Positions 32,440 to 45,081 are shown, counted from the first letter of the stretch. The stretch: 64,000 nucleotides of DNA from Hymenopus coronatus (GCA_030762935.1 CM060895.1:28758501-28822500), one strand, 5' to 3'. Notes: a model not told the origin generated them from the sequence alone. Program-made: numbers and translations.

Positions 32440-33150
32440 TTGATGTGTTCCATTCACATGACTTTCTCTACATTTCTGCAACAAATAATTGTTAAAAAGC
32501 TTATGCTTCTATTTACTCCATTTTAATTGAGAAAAATATAGCAGAAATAACCTTATTACTTGCTTCCTTGTAAGTAGAAGACAAATAAGGGAGTAGGCTT
32601 AACTGATAATCAAAAGCTGGTTGATGTATGACTGAAGTTCCTTAGTTTGTATGGGCAGGAGTTCACAAATTCCTGTATGAGAAAAGTATAATTTTTTCAA
32701 AGCTAAAACCAAAAGCAAGGAATATGACAAAACTGATCAACTCCACAAAAAAAAAAAAAAAAAAATGTATATGACATAAATTGTGTGTTTTAATGTGCTC
32801 TACATTTTTTGTGATATAAGTTTTTGTCCATCTCTTACGGTTTAGAAGTTATGCAAAATGTTGTAAAATTCATCTCGAATAAAGTAGTCTTCAGAGGCTA
32901 TTCCCAGAAAATTCAAGTTATACATTTTATTTGTCAGGTAAATGTCTTTAATATTTGACATTTTAATCAAAACCATTAGTGTCATTTTTGAGAAAATAAA
33001 AATTTTCGAAAAAATTTTCATTTAAAGAGTAGTTGGGGGTGTGGGGATTTTCTTGAAAATCTTCGTGTCGCATCCTTGGAAGATACCAAGCTTAAATACT
33101 AAGTTAGGTATTTAACAGTCCTTTTGTTTTTGAGCTATGCTGCACACACA
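32440..33150 (+). repeat. Dispersed repeat R, inserted next to CR1-like LINE
   Basis: It starts TTGATGTGTTCCATTCACAT and has the TCTTCAGAGGCTATTCCCAG, CCATTAGTGTCATTTTTGAG and TTGAGCTATGCTGCACACAC blocks in the usual order. The 3' end after the microsatellite is missing. A 20-base A run lies at about 32747-32765. Confidence 0.75.
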
Positions 33151-36100
33151 AATAGAGTTATGGTTGCCATGATGAGTCTTATAAAAAAGCAATGGAAGTT
33201 GATACCAAAGCCTGGAAATAAATAATTTTAGAAATGAAACACTTATTTCTGCAACTATTACCCAAATCTTGCTCTCTCTTAACCAAAGCTTTTGCAGTAG
33301 TTTTAGTCTTAGATAAAAAGTGATGATATATATGTACTAAATATTATTATTCCTTGAGAATGGTGTGAAAATGTTATTCACTTATAGAAATAAATGAAAA
33401 TAATGAGACTATGATGAAAAGCTATTAATCAGCAAACTGGACGCTGAAAGTATATATTTTAGTATAACTGCATTATGTAGAAAGCGTATTGTAAAATGAT
33501 GATTCCATCATATTTTTTAAATCAATTCTAATATGTATCATCTTCAGCTCACTGGGGTCTTAATGTTGTTAGAGAACCACTGTCAGTTTGCTGTAGAACA
33601 TATGTGGTACTTTATTTCAATATAACTGGCACAAGCTCTCCAGCATGGCAAGTCACAAAATCATAAGTTTGCAGAAGAGCAGAAATAAGAAATCAAAGTG
33701 TTTTTTCTATATTATCAAATAATATTTATACAAAAAGCTTGCTTTGATACAATTTGTTGTCACAATTACTTACTGAATATTAATGGTGTGTTATGTATTT
33801 AGTTATTTGTTAACAGATTCTTAATTATGTTATTTTACACATATTCATTGGACTTACAACTCCATATCAAGAATATTAAAAACATAAGTACAAATAATTT
33901 TGAACTTGAATACTGCTTTAATATCCTCAAAACATCCTAGCATGTGAAATACTGAACTATTACATAAAATATGCATCACATAACTCATATGTTCCTTTAA
34001 ACCACTATCATCATCATCATTTGGAAAGTCTCTTGTAAGTATTCTGAAGATTCTTATAAGAATTACGTAAAATGCATGAAATCCTCTGGAGGCACTTCTC
34101 AAGATCATAGCACATTTTAATACTAATGGGTTTTGGAATATTTCTAAGAAAATTTATGCCAGCAAGCACCTTCAATTATTTATTTTTACATCCAAAATTT
34201 TGGAAGTCTTCCATTTGGTTAAGTATTCAGATACTTGTTGTCTTGCTGATCCTTCTGTAAAAGCAGATATTCTGAAACTCTCCAGAATAGCTTTTCTCTT
34301 TTCTCACAATGGGACATTAGGCATATACATTATATCTTCTGGTATCTAGTCAGCTTTTTTCTGTCTCTCTTTGAGGATGGTTTTATATGTTTGTGTTTCC
34401 AATAATCCAAAGGTGTGTCTTATATCTTTGATGAAGATGGGCTCCTGCGCCTAATATTGAACACTTCATTGAATAAAAGTAAGGAATAAAACTGAAGCAA
34501 CTATAAGATACATAAATAAGTGTATGATATGCTTGAATAGCATACCTACTGATGCCCCCATTTAATATGCAAATCATTAGAAGCCCCTTGTTAAAATATG
34601 CCCATTGCAATAAGGTGATTACAGTTAAGTACTTACACTGCATGTTGTTGCCTCTGGCTTTTCTTTGTTGTTAAGCATATAATCATTCACATTCTAATAG
34701 ATGTCATTACATATTATTTTGTACCAAGAATAAGTGCAATACTGAAGTGAAAAATCTTTTGGCACACTGTTGGCTGTAAATGTTGACCACATTTTTATCA
34801 CCACAGCCCATTGTTTACTGCCTTATTTCACTTTGAGTGCCAAGGTACAATGTTGCAACAATGTAAACAACAAAAATTGTATATGGGCAAAGGTAAAACA
34901 TTATAAGGGCTCTTGCATTAGTGTACCTCAGAAGCTCTTACAATAATATATCACTGCTTATTTCAATCATGGTTAAGTATGAAGGTGCAACAATGTACCT
35001 CTTTAACATTTTTGTGATGGACATCTCAAAAAGTAGACCTGCAATGTTCTCAGAATTTCTTTGCTACCTAATAATTGTATGGAATGTCATAAAAACAGTA
35101 CAGATAAAATATTAATGAAATTGTTGGCTTGGACCACTGGTAGAAGCGTTTTCCTCTTCCATCTTATCTTTACTTTCTAAAAATGTCACCCAAAACAAGG
35201 AACTATATAAATTATTTTCTTCCACTTGATTTGTACTATGCAGGCATTCAGTGCAGTGAATTAATTATGTAGAGTTGTTTTAACTTTATACTTACTGTGT
35301 ATCATTATTGAGCTATTAGTGAGACATCAAAAATACTGAGTTTGAAATTTATGATTATCAGGATATAATGTAGACAACAAATTAAGTCTATGGATATTAT
35401 GACAGTGTTAAAATGTTAAAGTTTCAGTGTCCATCTTCTTCAAATCAAGTTTATGTGTATCTTAATAAGGTGTTACGGATGTTTGTTACAGAAAGAACAA
35501 CCTAAATATTCATTAAAGTGAGAGCAATATAAAACTGTGACAATTAAGAATACAATAGGTACTGATCTAAATAGTTTATTAAAGTTTCCATGATCAATTT
35601 TCACATTCTCTGCAAGCCTAATCAAAAGTAAATCTTCCAAGAACACACATAAGAATGAAAGTAAATTGGAAGTGTTTGGGATTAGTTTATTTTATTTTTC
35701 TGTAACCTGAGAATAGGTACAGCAATCAGAAAAAATAAATTTCCTTTTCTTAGGCAGGCTATAGTTGAGTATATTCTTGCATTATATTTCATTCCACACA
35801 ATCTGAGAGCATGATGATCAGGATGAAATGAATTTCCATACTTGTGACCATTTTAATTACGCTTGCCTTCTTTAATCTCAGTTCTTGTCATGAACAATGG
35901 CTGAATGTGGTTGTCCCATATTTTACAATACCCTTTCTTTTCACTCATTTGTCTCCACAGTCAGTAAACACCATAATATAGTTATGTTTCAATGGCCTTT
36001 TCATAGAAGAGAAATGGGATGTATTTGTGATCCTGTATTAATGTGAATAAAACTAAGAAGCAGTAAAAATAATAATGGTGCAAAATAAATTATCACTGTT

Positions 36101-36164
36101 GTAATATATTTGCTGTCAACATAAGGGTACTTTATACTGAAATTTCCATTTTGGTAAATGAGAA
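33151..36164. other. 3 kb of AT-rich DNA without recognisable genes
   Basis: Both strands have only short open frames (for example 34108-33854 and 34643-34383 on the - strand) with no motif I know. No element ends, SINE boxes or tandem repeats of note were found. Confidence 0.4.
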
Positions 36165-36169
36165 ATGAT

Positions 36170-36580
36170 TTTCTTGCTCCCTAGCTTCCTTCACCTGCAT
36201 CACCTAATGGTAAAATACCTAGGAGTTTACTTTGACTGTCGCCTCACTTGGAAATTTCACATCAGTAAGAAGTTCAACTTATCCTATTCTCATCTACCCC
36301 AACTTTATCCTCTAATAAATTGTAAATCTTCTCTCAACAGTGTAACAACTATTTTAATTTTCAAATCCATTCTTCATCTTATTCTTACCTTATTATGCCT
36401 GCCTAGTTTGAGGTGGTTCATCCTACAGAAAATTAAATCACTCTAGTTTTTTCAAAATAAGGTTCTACGTCTCGCAGTCCATGCACCCTGGTTTGTCAGG
36501 AATGCACAATTAAACAGATAACTTGATGTTCTGACCATTTCTCTGCAAACAGGCTCACAGGCTCTACCACAATTAATAAT
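36170..36580 (+). pseudogene. Jockey-like LINE reverse transcriptase C-terminal fragment
   Basis: VKYLGVYFDCRLTWKFHISK is the thumb motif that follows the reverse transcriptase palm in Jockey-type LINEs. LYPLINCKSSLNSVTTILIF and, in a second frame, NKVLRLAVHAPWFVRNAQLN follow in the expected order. The palm domain and the 3' end are missing. It might be the other half of the fragment at 38690-39155, but the order on the chromosome is reversed, so they are probably separate insertions. Confidence 0.75.
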
Positions 36581-36869
36581 AAATGTCAGGCACAGTTTTC
36601 TTTTCTCTGGGCAAACAGTCACGGCTACCTACCAGAACCTGTAGTCATAGCAGGGTATCTTGCTCCATCACCCTCTTCCTCCAACACAGAAGCAGCAGTG
36701 TAATAGAGCTTGATAACACTCCTTGCTTACAGAGGAACCTCCTGAGGTTGACCTCACTTCTGTTATGTGCTGTGTGCATGTTTATATTTCTAAAGTTACT
36801 ATTGGTCTATATAGCTCTAAATGTGGTGATTAATTAGTAAAATTAGTTTAAAAAAAGAAACTTTCCATG

Positions 36870-36915
36870 TTCATTAATATATATATATATATTTATATAT
36901 ATAATATGCATATAT
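36870..36915 (+). repeat. TA-rich simple repeat
   Basis: Runs of TA units with interruptions, seen in ATATATATATATATTTATAT. Confidence 0.8.
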
Positions 36916-37129
36916 GGATTTATATATACATTACAATAAATATAGGTACATAATTATATTTGGCTACTAATCATATACATATATGAGTATGGTAGTAGAT
37001 TTGCTTTTGTTTAAAGAAAAATTATATTTTTGTATTTAAATAGATACAGATAGAACAGTGAAATTGAGTGGGTCAGTTATACCATTACTTCTATTATTTC
37101 CATTCTTCATTAGTTCTAGTTTAAAAAAT

Positions 37130-37570
37130 CTTATGTGTTTCCATTTACACGAGTTTCTCTACCTGTTCTATAAACAAACCATTCTTATAAAAGAATTTTC
37201 TTATATCTATATCATGCTACTCAAGATAAACATTAGCAGAAATGGTTTTATTACTTTCTTCCTTGTAAGTAAAAGGAACCACACTTTTTAATATGACACA
37301 AATTGTTTGTTTTGACCCAATCTATATTTTTTCTGCAGTAAAATTTTCTTCATCCCATACAGTTTACTACTTATAAAGAAGTCATCGAGAAAAAAGAGTT
37401 CTTCAGAGGTTGTTCTCAGAAAATTCAAGATAAGCATTCTTTTGTCATGAAAATAACTTAAACATATGTTATTTTAATCACAATTATTATAACTATTTTT
37501 GAGAAACTCAAAATTTTAAAAAAATGGATAGTAGAGAATGGGGTTCCTGAAAATCTTTGTGTCACATTCT
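37130..37570 (+). repeat. Dispersed repeat R, internally deleted copy
   Basis: It has the start (CCATTTACACGAGTTTCTCT), the ATCATGCTACTCAAGATAAA block, TTCTTCAGAGGTTGTTCTCAG and the GTGTCACATTCTTGGA block. The middle section and the microsatellite end are missing. Confidence 0.65.
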
Positions 37571-37589
37571 TGGATGATGATGATGAAGA

Positions 37590-38350
37590 TGAAAACTGAG
37601 AAGCTCTCTCAAGGCCTTGCATGTAGACTTCTAGAGCCCTTTGTGGATCATAAACTGGACTTCAATCAAGTGAATAGTCCCAATAAATCAGATCATAGCC
37701 CCTCAGTGTGCCCCTATTATATCCCTGGGTTCCAAAAAGAAGGAACTTAGAGTTATATATCTGTGAAAAATGAAAGCCTTGCTTTCACATGAATGTGCTG
37801 GCAGGTTTCAAAATTCAACCCAGATTTTCTGGACATAGGGTCCTCAATAAACCCCTTTATGCATAAGTGTCATCTGGGAGCGTTGTGCCCAGTGTGATAG
37901 CCAACAAACACTCTGAGCCTGATTCTAGATAGGATCAAAAGAGCCTCACTTAAGTTTGTCTGGAAATAAATTATGGTCCTATCTGGCTGTATTTTGCTCT
38001 TTTTGAACCTCAATATCAGCCCTGTGGTTTGGGTTATCTCATACTTGATACTTCTGGAGACATGCTACAAAATGCCCTGGTCCTGCAAATGCAAGATCTG
38101 CTTAGCCAGCCTGTCCATCATCCATATGGCCTGGAACCCAGACAAGGGTGACTTGTATGTGGGCAGTCGGCCTGTTGGCTCATGTAAAAGAACTCCTGCA
38201 GGATGAAATTCTGGCACACCAGAGGTGTTGATATGATCCGGGCAATTGATAGCATTGTTAACAAACAAATAATTTAATTTAATTTGTCTGTGGGAAATCC
38301 TTTGGCACTCCCACACCAATCTGGTTGCTATTTAAACCCAATAAGGGTTT
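37590..38350. other. GC-richer block, possibly an unclassified repeat
   Basis: Base composition is less AT-rich than the surroundings. The part at 38165-38290 (GGCTCATGTAAAAGAACTCC, then ATGATCCGGGCAATTGATA) has the look of a repeat consensus, but there is no second copy in this window and no protein match that I recognise. Confidence 0.3.
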
Positions 38351-38519
38351 TCAAAACTACCTGACTCTGAGCAGATATGAATGTCCTTTCATTTGCTTGG
38401 CATGTTTAAAATTTGCATTATATGCTAAGATAGCAAACTTTCCAAGGAGAATAACAAGGCTGGTCATGGGGCCACCCCTGATAGAATCAGCATAACCTTT
38501 AATCTGAACTTGACCTTTC

Positions 38520-38680
38520 TCTTTTGAGTAAGAATTTCACAGACCGTTCACAGAAAATTCAAGATATATAAGAATATATTCAAGATATAAGAAATTTATT
38601 AATTATAGAAATATCTTAAATGCATGTCATTCTAATGAAAACGGTAAGAGCAATTTTAGAAAATAAAAACATTGTTCTCG
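38520..38680 (+). repeat. Repeat R fragment
   Basis: TCACAGAAAATTCAAGATATA and GAGCAATTTTAGAAAATAAAA correspond to the central section of repeat R. Confidence 0.5.
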
Positions 38681-38689
38681 TTAACACAA

Positions 38690-39155
38690 ATTTATAATGC
38701 TATCCTTACAATAACATATTTTCCCAAACAGTGGAAACGTGCAATAATTGATCCTATCCCTATACCTCAAAAAGCTTGAAACAAACCCAAAATATTACTT
38801 CCCCGCAAGTCTGCTACCATTATTCTCCAAATTGTTTGAACCATTACTTCTACTCTCCCTCCTTACTCATTTTCAAGGAATCATACCACCTATACAGTTG
38901 GAATTTAGATCACATCATTCTAGTCCACAGATAGTCAATACAAATCCTGGATTCTTACAAAGTCCTTGATACTGAAAAATCTATTTATGGGATTTGGTAT
39001 GAAGGGCTGGTATACAAACCGAAACCTTGTCAATCAGATATGCAGAATAGTTTAGTCATAACCAAATGACCATCACAGACAAATATGAAGCCATGCTGTG
39101 AACATTGAAACCACTTCATTGTGGTGTTCCACAAAGCAGCATTCTGGGACCACAA
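38690..39155 (+). pseudogene. Jockey-like LINE reverse transcriptase fragment
   Basis: TYFPKQWKRAIIDPIPIPQ at about 38715 is the fingers region of a Jockey-type reverse transcriptase. LLPLFSKLFEPLLL and TYTVGI-type sequence follow, and near 39105 LHCGVPQSSILGPQ stands for the GVPQGSVLGP motif. The homology stops there, before the YADD active site, where other DNA is joined. Frame changes occur throughout. Confidence 0.75.
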
Positions 39156-39829
39156 AAAAGCAAATTGACAGTAGCACAGTCTTCTGATGATGTAGGTAAT
39201 TTAAATAGAGGCACCTGCACCTTTGCTGCTAGACAACTCCTGCTTCTAATATTACTGCTAGACTACTCTAAGAACATTAATTTTTAGTGCTTCTAAGGAG
39301 CATCAGATAAATCCACAGAGGTTGTCTTTGTTTAAATTCACAGATAAGAAGAAAAACCTATCTTTTAATAATGCCCCCAAGGGATTACTATAGTAGTATG
39401 GTTTTGGCATACCCAGGGTCCTGAGCCAATCCTGACTCCCTTCAAGTGGGTTCCTCTGAGTGATGAGGGAGTCAATAGAAACACCCATCCAGGTAGGTCG
39501 TGCATTGGGACTCGTGTTGATGGAAAGGAATATCCTGGTTGCCTGAGGGTTGTATACCTGAACCTGGCTTCTATCTTTTTAGTGCCCAGGGAGGATGTGC
39601 AGCCTAATACAATACTTTGGTTTCTGTTTTACCTAAACAGAAGACTAGGAACTAAACCCACCCCTAGTCAATTGGCCAGGACCAGGTACTATACTGAACT
39701 CCAGGGTAAGTGGAATGGCAAGCCTGCAATATTCCCAGTGCAGCCCTGACATCCCAGTGGCCTGACCCCTCATTAGACTTTGTGGTGGGTGGATAGCACT
39801 GGGGGACGAATATTTAAAACATTTTCATG

Positions 39830-41246
39830 GCAAAAACAAAATCCATTAAATGTAGTATTGAGGTAGGAAAAGAAGTAATCAAGTGTAGCGAACCTTCTTG
39901 ATTGTTAATAGTATAGAGGAGGGAAGGAAGTCCTCAAACATTGGCCCTTTTGTGATTCAAAATGGTCTTGATAAAATTGCTGAACTGGTAAAATCTTGCA
40001 TTAGAGCTTGTAAATGCATGCTCTTGGTAGAAGCACAATCAGCATCCCAAGCTGCAGAAATACTGCAGGTCAATATGTGAGCCAGCAATCCAGAGAAGGT
40101 CGATGTGCATAAGCCATGAACTCCCCATGTGGTGGCAAACACCCGCGCATTGGATGATTTGACCAGTAAGGAAATTCAAGAAAATATCTGTTGATGAAGA
40201 TGTCACATCTGTGCATCTTGGTCAAAAGTAAATGGACAATTTGTGCCTACCCATACCCTGTTTTCTTACCTTTGATCAGGTAGATATCCCTTTGATCAGG
40301 TAGGATTAAGGCAGGGGATAAATCCATCGAGGTTAGATTTTATATACAAATCCCGCTCAGGTGTTATAAATGTCAGTGCTTTGGCCACACCAGTGAATTT
40401 TGCAGCAGTGAGTCTACCAGTGTCAACTGTGGTGAAACCTTGCTTGCCAGAAAATTTATATCAGCTCCAATGTGCATTAACTGCAGTTGTGAACACCTGT
40501 CAATTTTGATAATTGTCCTCGTTTTGCAGAGAAAAAAAAGCAATCTAGGGATTTAGGATAGATAGAAGATTTCTTCTAAGAAGCCCAGGAAACTCTTTCG
40601 AATCTGCCACCCTTTGTCTCAAAGTCTGGTACCTATAGCTCAGTACAGCTAAATTGGTACCAAGCCGGGAAATTGCAACTCAGACCTGAGATATGAATGC
40701 AATATTGCAGAAAAGGTTCTCTCAGATCACTTCCTAAGCTTTCAACTTCAACATTCAAGTCAATATCAACATCTGCTATATCTAAAACTGTAAAAATGCT
40801 TCAGCTACACTATCACCAAAGCAATCAGCATCGACCAATAAGATTGGCAAGGTTAATATGTAATGCATTTGAAATAAAGTTCAAGATCAGCTATGAGAGA
40901 ACTGATTCCTCAAGGAAAGCAACAAGCCTACTCTCAAAACAATGAAGGGAAACAAAAGACCACATAAATCTCCATGCAGATCTTTTACTGAGGAATCTTC
41001 TGGGAAGGACTCAGGTTGGGGACTCTCATCTTTGCCAATTTCTATTTCCAGTCAGTTTGAGGCACCGAACCAAAATTTTCAGTTGGAAAGCCGTCTTCCC
41101 TCATGGAAGAGATGGAACAGGAGGATACTGCCCTCACTGCCAAAAGGACAGTGACTAAGAGGCAGGACCATCCTCCAGTAGAAGGTGTTAGCCCAACCCC
41201 AAAAAAGAATAAACTAACTGACCACTGCATCCTTCAAAATAGAAAT
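39830..41246 (+). pseudogene. LINE copy 2 ORF1
   Basis: It begins with AKTKSIKCSIEVGKEVIKCS-like sequence and IVNSIEEGRKSSNIGPFVIQ near 39905, an N-terminal region missing in copy 1. The knuckles are recognisable near 40355-40500 (RCYKCQCFGHTSEFC) although Cys residues are lost in the second. The Ser-rich tail ends with SPTPKKNKLT near 41200. Small indels change the frame several times. Confidence 0.75.
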
Positions 41247-41388
41247 GACCATAATATAGAACATATCCCATAATAAAGACCAGAATGTTCCTTTGGTTGT
41301 ATGTTTGCAGGGGACTAGGCTCTGTCCAGAAGACAGCTTTAAATCAAAGCTGTACCCCTGTACAGTGTGGTCTAACACCAGAGGATGA

Positions 41389-41685
41389 GATTGCCCTTTG
41401 TGGTGTAATGGTTACCATTCTAATTCATATACACAAGGTCGCAGGTTCAAACCTGGCGGAGAACAATGGCTTTTTTTGTGCGTAAAAATCCTTAACATGG
41501 CTTCCTTTGGAAGGGAAGTAAAGTCGTGGGTCCCATGTCATAGATTTACAGCATGTAAAAGAACCTCAAGTCTGATAAAGAGGCCTCTGAACACAATTAA
41601 GTGATCTTTCACGCTCAGTATGGAATGGGATGCTGAGAACCACAGCAGTTAAAGAGCAACCATAAATAAAGCTCCATTTCATTTT
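41389..41685 (+). mobile_element. tRNA-derived SINE, copy in LINE copy 2
   Basis: It begins GATTGCCCTTTGTGGTGTAA, has box B GGTTCAAACC, and ends AACCATAAATAAAGCTCCAT. CAGAGGATG (41379) and CAGAGGAGG (41686) are probable imperfect target duplications. It is more diverged than the copies at 16998 and 54579. Confidence 0.88.
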
Positions 41686-42639
41686 CAGAGGAGGGTGTCC
41701 CTGCACATGAAGGCACTAAGATGCTTATCAGAGATGATAGGTTCGTGGAATCTGTATTTTCCTTACAGTGAGTAATGCCTCTAATTTACATTCTAGTGAC
41801 CACTTTTCAAGTCTTATTAGTCTCTTAAAACAAGAACATGTTCCACATCTTCACCTAGATCAAACCAATTGGAACTTTAACTACCAGTCGGCTGTTTTTA
41901 ATTACGAGATCAACATTGTGAATATTTTAGTCAAACATCTTACAGAGACAATTCTTAATGCTGTGCTGAGCAGTGTGTTCCTTGGTCGACAGTCCAACTC
42001 TGTTGTTGATTACCGGTACCTTGGAGGATGGATGAATGTTAGAAAGTCATTCATTCTCGTAGGTATGTTCTCTGGGTTTTCTAGCATCAACCTGATAAAA
42101 ACTGTGTAACATGATATAGTATAAAATAATATATGTAAAATGTATAAGGTTATTAAGGATAGCAAAAAGACATCATGGAGGAAGTTTGTAGCTTTGTTTA
42201 ATCAAAATATACCTTCCTCTGTCATTAGGGGATAAGTTAAGGTACATCACCAGAAAATTAACTCATATGCCAGTTGAGGACCATTCTAACAAAACTCAAC
42301 AAATGCCATTTTTTATGGATTCTGGTCAATTGTAATGAGAGAAAAAGAATGCACTTTTCATAACATCACAAAACTCAATATTTCCCATTGAAAAGTTTTC
42401 ATGAAACTCAACATCTCCATTTCTTAAATTTTCACAAAACTCAACATATCCTTCAATAAATCAACATCTCACACTTTTATTCCATTATCATCAAATACAT
42501 TGTTTCAACAATGCCATGCTTTGTTTTTCGACAACAATGGCACATCTGTTGTAAACTAAAGGAATATATATTTTATTTTCTTCATTAATTCAGTGTATTT
42601 TGGCCACTATAGTAAACAAATGTGTTCTGTAAATAGTGG

Positions 42640-44511
42640 TGAAAATTAATAACAATCCTGAATATTTAGAAGCCATTCAAATGACCAAAAAAGGCAGGAA
42701 GAGTAGGATTAGTGTATGTCAATCTAAAAGTGGCAGATATACAGTTGTCCTTAAAAATGATGACATTAATCCCAATTGTAATCATTTAGAATAGGGGAAA
42801 AGGAAGTAAATGCACTGCTTAAATGATCTACTTCTCGAGACAATTTATATAGAATCAGTACAAAAGTGGAACAGAATAACTTTTTGCTAAGATATATGAA
42901 AGTTGATCTACCTAAATGGCGTAGAGTAAAGGAGGACTTCAAAAAGCTAGAAAGATCTGTGTCTGTTTTCATATTTCATAAGAGATGAAAATGGAGATGA
43001 TTTCCCAGTATGTGCTAATACGATTAGAAAAGTGACAGGTACGTTATTATGACTAATGTTGTAATCACAAATATTTATTGAATATCTACATTGTAGTAAC
43101 TAACAATGTATTTTTTGACAGGTGTTTCTGGAAATAGATTAAGACGTATTGCTAAAATTTACAAACTGGAAGGTCTTGCACCTAAGGAAAACCGAGGAGG
43201 ACTAGTTCAGAAACTTTACAAGAGAGATGAGAGGAGACGGAGTGTATTAAGAGAAATATACTAAAAAATAAATGTTGTGCGGCACATTATTCAAGAAATA
43301 AAATAGTACGTTCTTATCTTCCACCAGAACTGAAGTTGAAAAAAAAATGTATAACAGGAATTGTGCATCTAGAATGAGGGAAGGCTTATTTTAGCATGTT
43401 GTATTTCCAAGTACAAATGTGTGTTTTACAAACATTTCAATTTAGGCTTTGGAAATCTTCATACTGACACATGTTCATCATGTGCAAAACTTCTACTAGA
43501 AATAAAATCCCCTGTAGTAGGTCTTGAGCAAAAAAAAAAAAAAATAAAGCAAGAACTTATTACAGGCTGCAAAAATTAAGGGCAAAGAAGTTTTTCACTA
43601 TTTTAAATGACAATAATGATAAAGATAATATATCTGTTTGCTTTGATTGACAACAAAATCAGCCATTGCCCAAAGTTTCAACAGGGGAAACTTTCTATTC
43701 TCGCCAAGTATGGCTATATAGTTGTGCAATCTTATAACATTCACAAAAAAAAATTCCAAAAATATTGTGAATTATACCTGGCTTGAAACAGGTGCTGGGC
43801 GAGGTGCAAACAAAATAGCATTAGCATTGAGGGACTGCATAAGTAATTTAGAAAAAAGTATAATCACAAAACAATCCAGAAATTTAACCCTTAGATATTT
43901 TCAGATTCTTGTGGGTCTGAAAGTAAGAATTCCATAATTTTGTCTACGCTTGTTGGTTATCTGGAAGGCTTTAAAGTTTTTAAACAAATTAAACATTTCT
44001 TTTCTATCCTAGGGCATAACTACATGCCTTCGGACTGTGTGTTGGGTTTGATAGAGAAAGAAATCAATCACATTGCCATCTGAGTATTATGAAATTATGA
44101 GGAACTTTGGGGAGGTAAAAGTTTTGGGTAAAGACTGGCATGACTATGATTTATAACGGATTGCAAAAAATATTGTAAAAGGTACATTGCCGTTTAAAAT
44201 TACAGAGATGAGAACATTTACATACAAAAAAACTTGTGATAATTGTGTACAGTGTTACATTCAAAATATCTTTCTGCACCGATAGAAGTCGAAGTATCTA
44301 AGCCAAGGCAGACAGTTTCTGTAATGTCTAAAGCACCTGAACTCTTCAAATGGTGAACCATGTCAGCAAGAAGAAAGCTGATGACGTGAAGAAGCTAATG
44401 AGTAACTCTTCTAATGAATCAGAAGAAGGTAAAGTATTTTATGGCAAAGTTCTAAAAGCATGTGCTAAAGATTCTGATAACAGGCTGGATTATGATGAAC
44501 CATTGCATTGA
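42640..44511 (+). pseudogene. Putative DDE-type transposase of copy B, with 83-bp intron
   Basis: The sequence corresponding to the copy A start is GTGAAAATTAATAAC near 42640. MTKKGRKSRISVCQSKSGRY and YMKVDLPKWRRVKEDFKKLE (42890-42960) follow. An intron runs 43039-43121 (ACAG/GTACGT donor, TTTTTTGACAG acceptor), joining KVTG to VSGNRLRRIAKIYKLEGLAP. Then come FDxQQNQPLPKVSTGETFYS near 43650 and the GHNYMPSDCV region near 44010; Pro-Asp is conserved but the reading frame is broken. The C-terminal VNHVSKKKADDVKKLMSNSS ends with DEPLH and TGA at 44509-44511. Stops and frameshifts are frequent. The presence of the intron and of both ends makes it a complete, dead copy. Confidence 0.75.
43039..43121 (+). 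other. Intron of the DDE-like transposase gene
   Basis: GTACGT donor and a T-rich tract with TTGACAG acceptor enclose 83 bases with in-frame stops. Removing it joins a conserved protein segment in phase 1. Copy A has the homologous sequence near 19.75 kb with its acceptor AG changed to AT. Confidence 0.7.
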
Positions 44512-45021
44512 AATTTGGTTTATTCCATTTTCAGAGGTTTTGGGTATTGCAAAAAAAAAAAAAAAGTTTAATCCTACACTGAAGTTTTTCTGTATACCAA
44601 TAATTAATCTTGAATAAATTAGGGTTGAATGTGTTTAAATTAACCAATTTTCAATTCAGCTGTATTTAAGCATTTTTACAGAACACATGTTAATGATTTT
44701 AATGAGGTTTTTGCCAGCTGTGAATGAAGAATAATTAAACATTTTAAGTTATGTGCATTTCAAGAAATGGATAAGTTGAGTTTTGTAAAATTCTTAAGTT
44801 TTGTCATATCTTTTTCCAAATAAATAAAATAACAAAAGTAGTTCTACTGCCTATCAATAGATGCATCTCAAAAAGAGAAACACTAACATTTTTTTTTCCA
44901 GTATTACTAGATCAAAAGCCTCAAAGTAAATAAAAAAAAACATTTCCTGTAAATTTTTTTAAAATGGAGTTTGTAGAGTTTTGTTCAAACGGTCCTCAAT
45001 TGCTGGTCTTAAAGCAGATGT

Positions 45022-45081
45022 AGGGTACTAATGACCTCGTAGTTGAGTACCTTTAAACACCAACCATCATCAGCATTATCA
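45022..45081 (+). mobile_element. 60-bp LINE insertion consisting of the 3' hairpin and tail
   Basis: The insert AGGGTACTAATGACCTCGTA..ACCATCATCAGCATTATCA matches only the last 60 bases of the I-type LINE. It is flanked by TTAAAGCAGATGT (45009-45021) and TTAAAGCAACTGT (45082-45094), a 13-bp duplication with two changes, and it splits the reverse transcriptase of LINE copy 2. The stem AGGGTACT/AGTACCTT is intact with one G-T pair. Confidence 0.82.

Larger units (their letters stand above)
42276..44997 (+). mobile_element. DDE-like DNA transposon, copy B
   Basis: The left end is GAGGACCATTCTAACAAAAC and the right end, inverted, GAGGACCGTTTGAACAAAAC; both go on into CTCWACAAA and a CCATTTT block. 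The flanks AGTT (42272-42275) and AATT (44998-45001) are a 4-bp duplication with one change, and the interrupted LINE reads across as ATGCC-AATT-GCTGG, as copies 1 and 3 lead one to expect. CAAAACTCAACAT-type motifs repeat near 42368, 42412 and 42435 and, inverted, near 44775 and 44800. At 2722 bp it is the size of copy A without its Helitron. Confidence 0.88.

Noticed and set aside
33854..34643. Two - strand open frames of about 85 residues
   Set aside because: No recognisable domain and amino acid composition as expected by chance in AT-rich DNA.
36170..39155. Single Jockey-like LINE spanning both reverse transcriptase fragments
   Set aside because: The thumb fragment lies upstream of the fingers fragment on the same strand, the wrong order for one colinear element.
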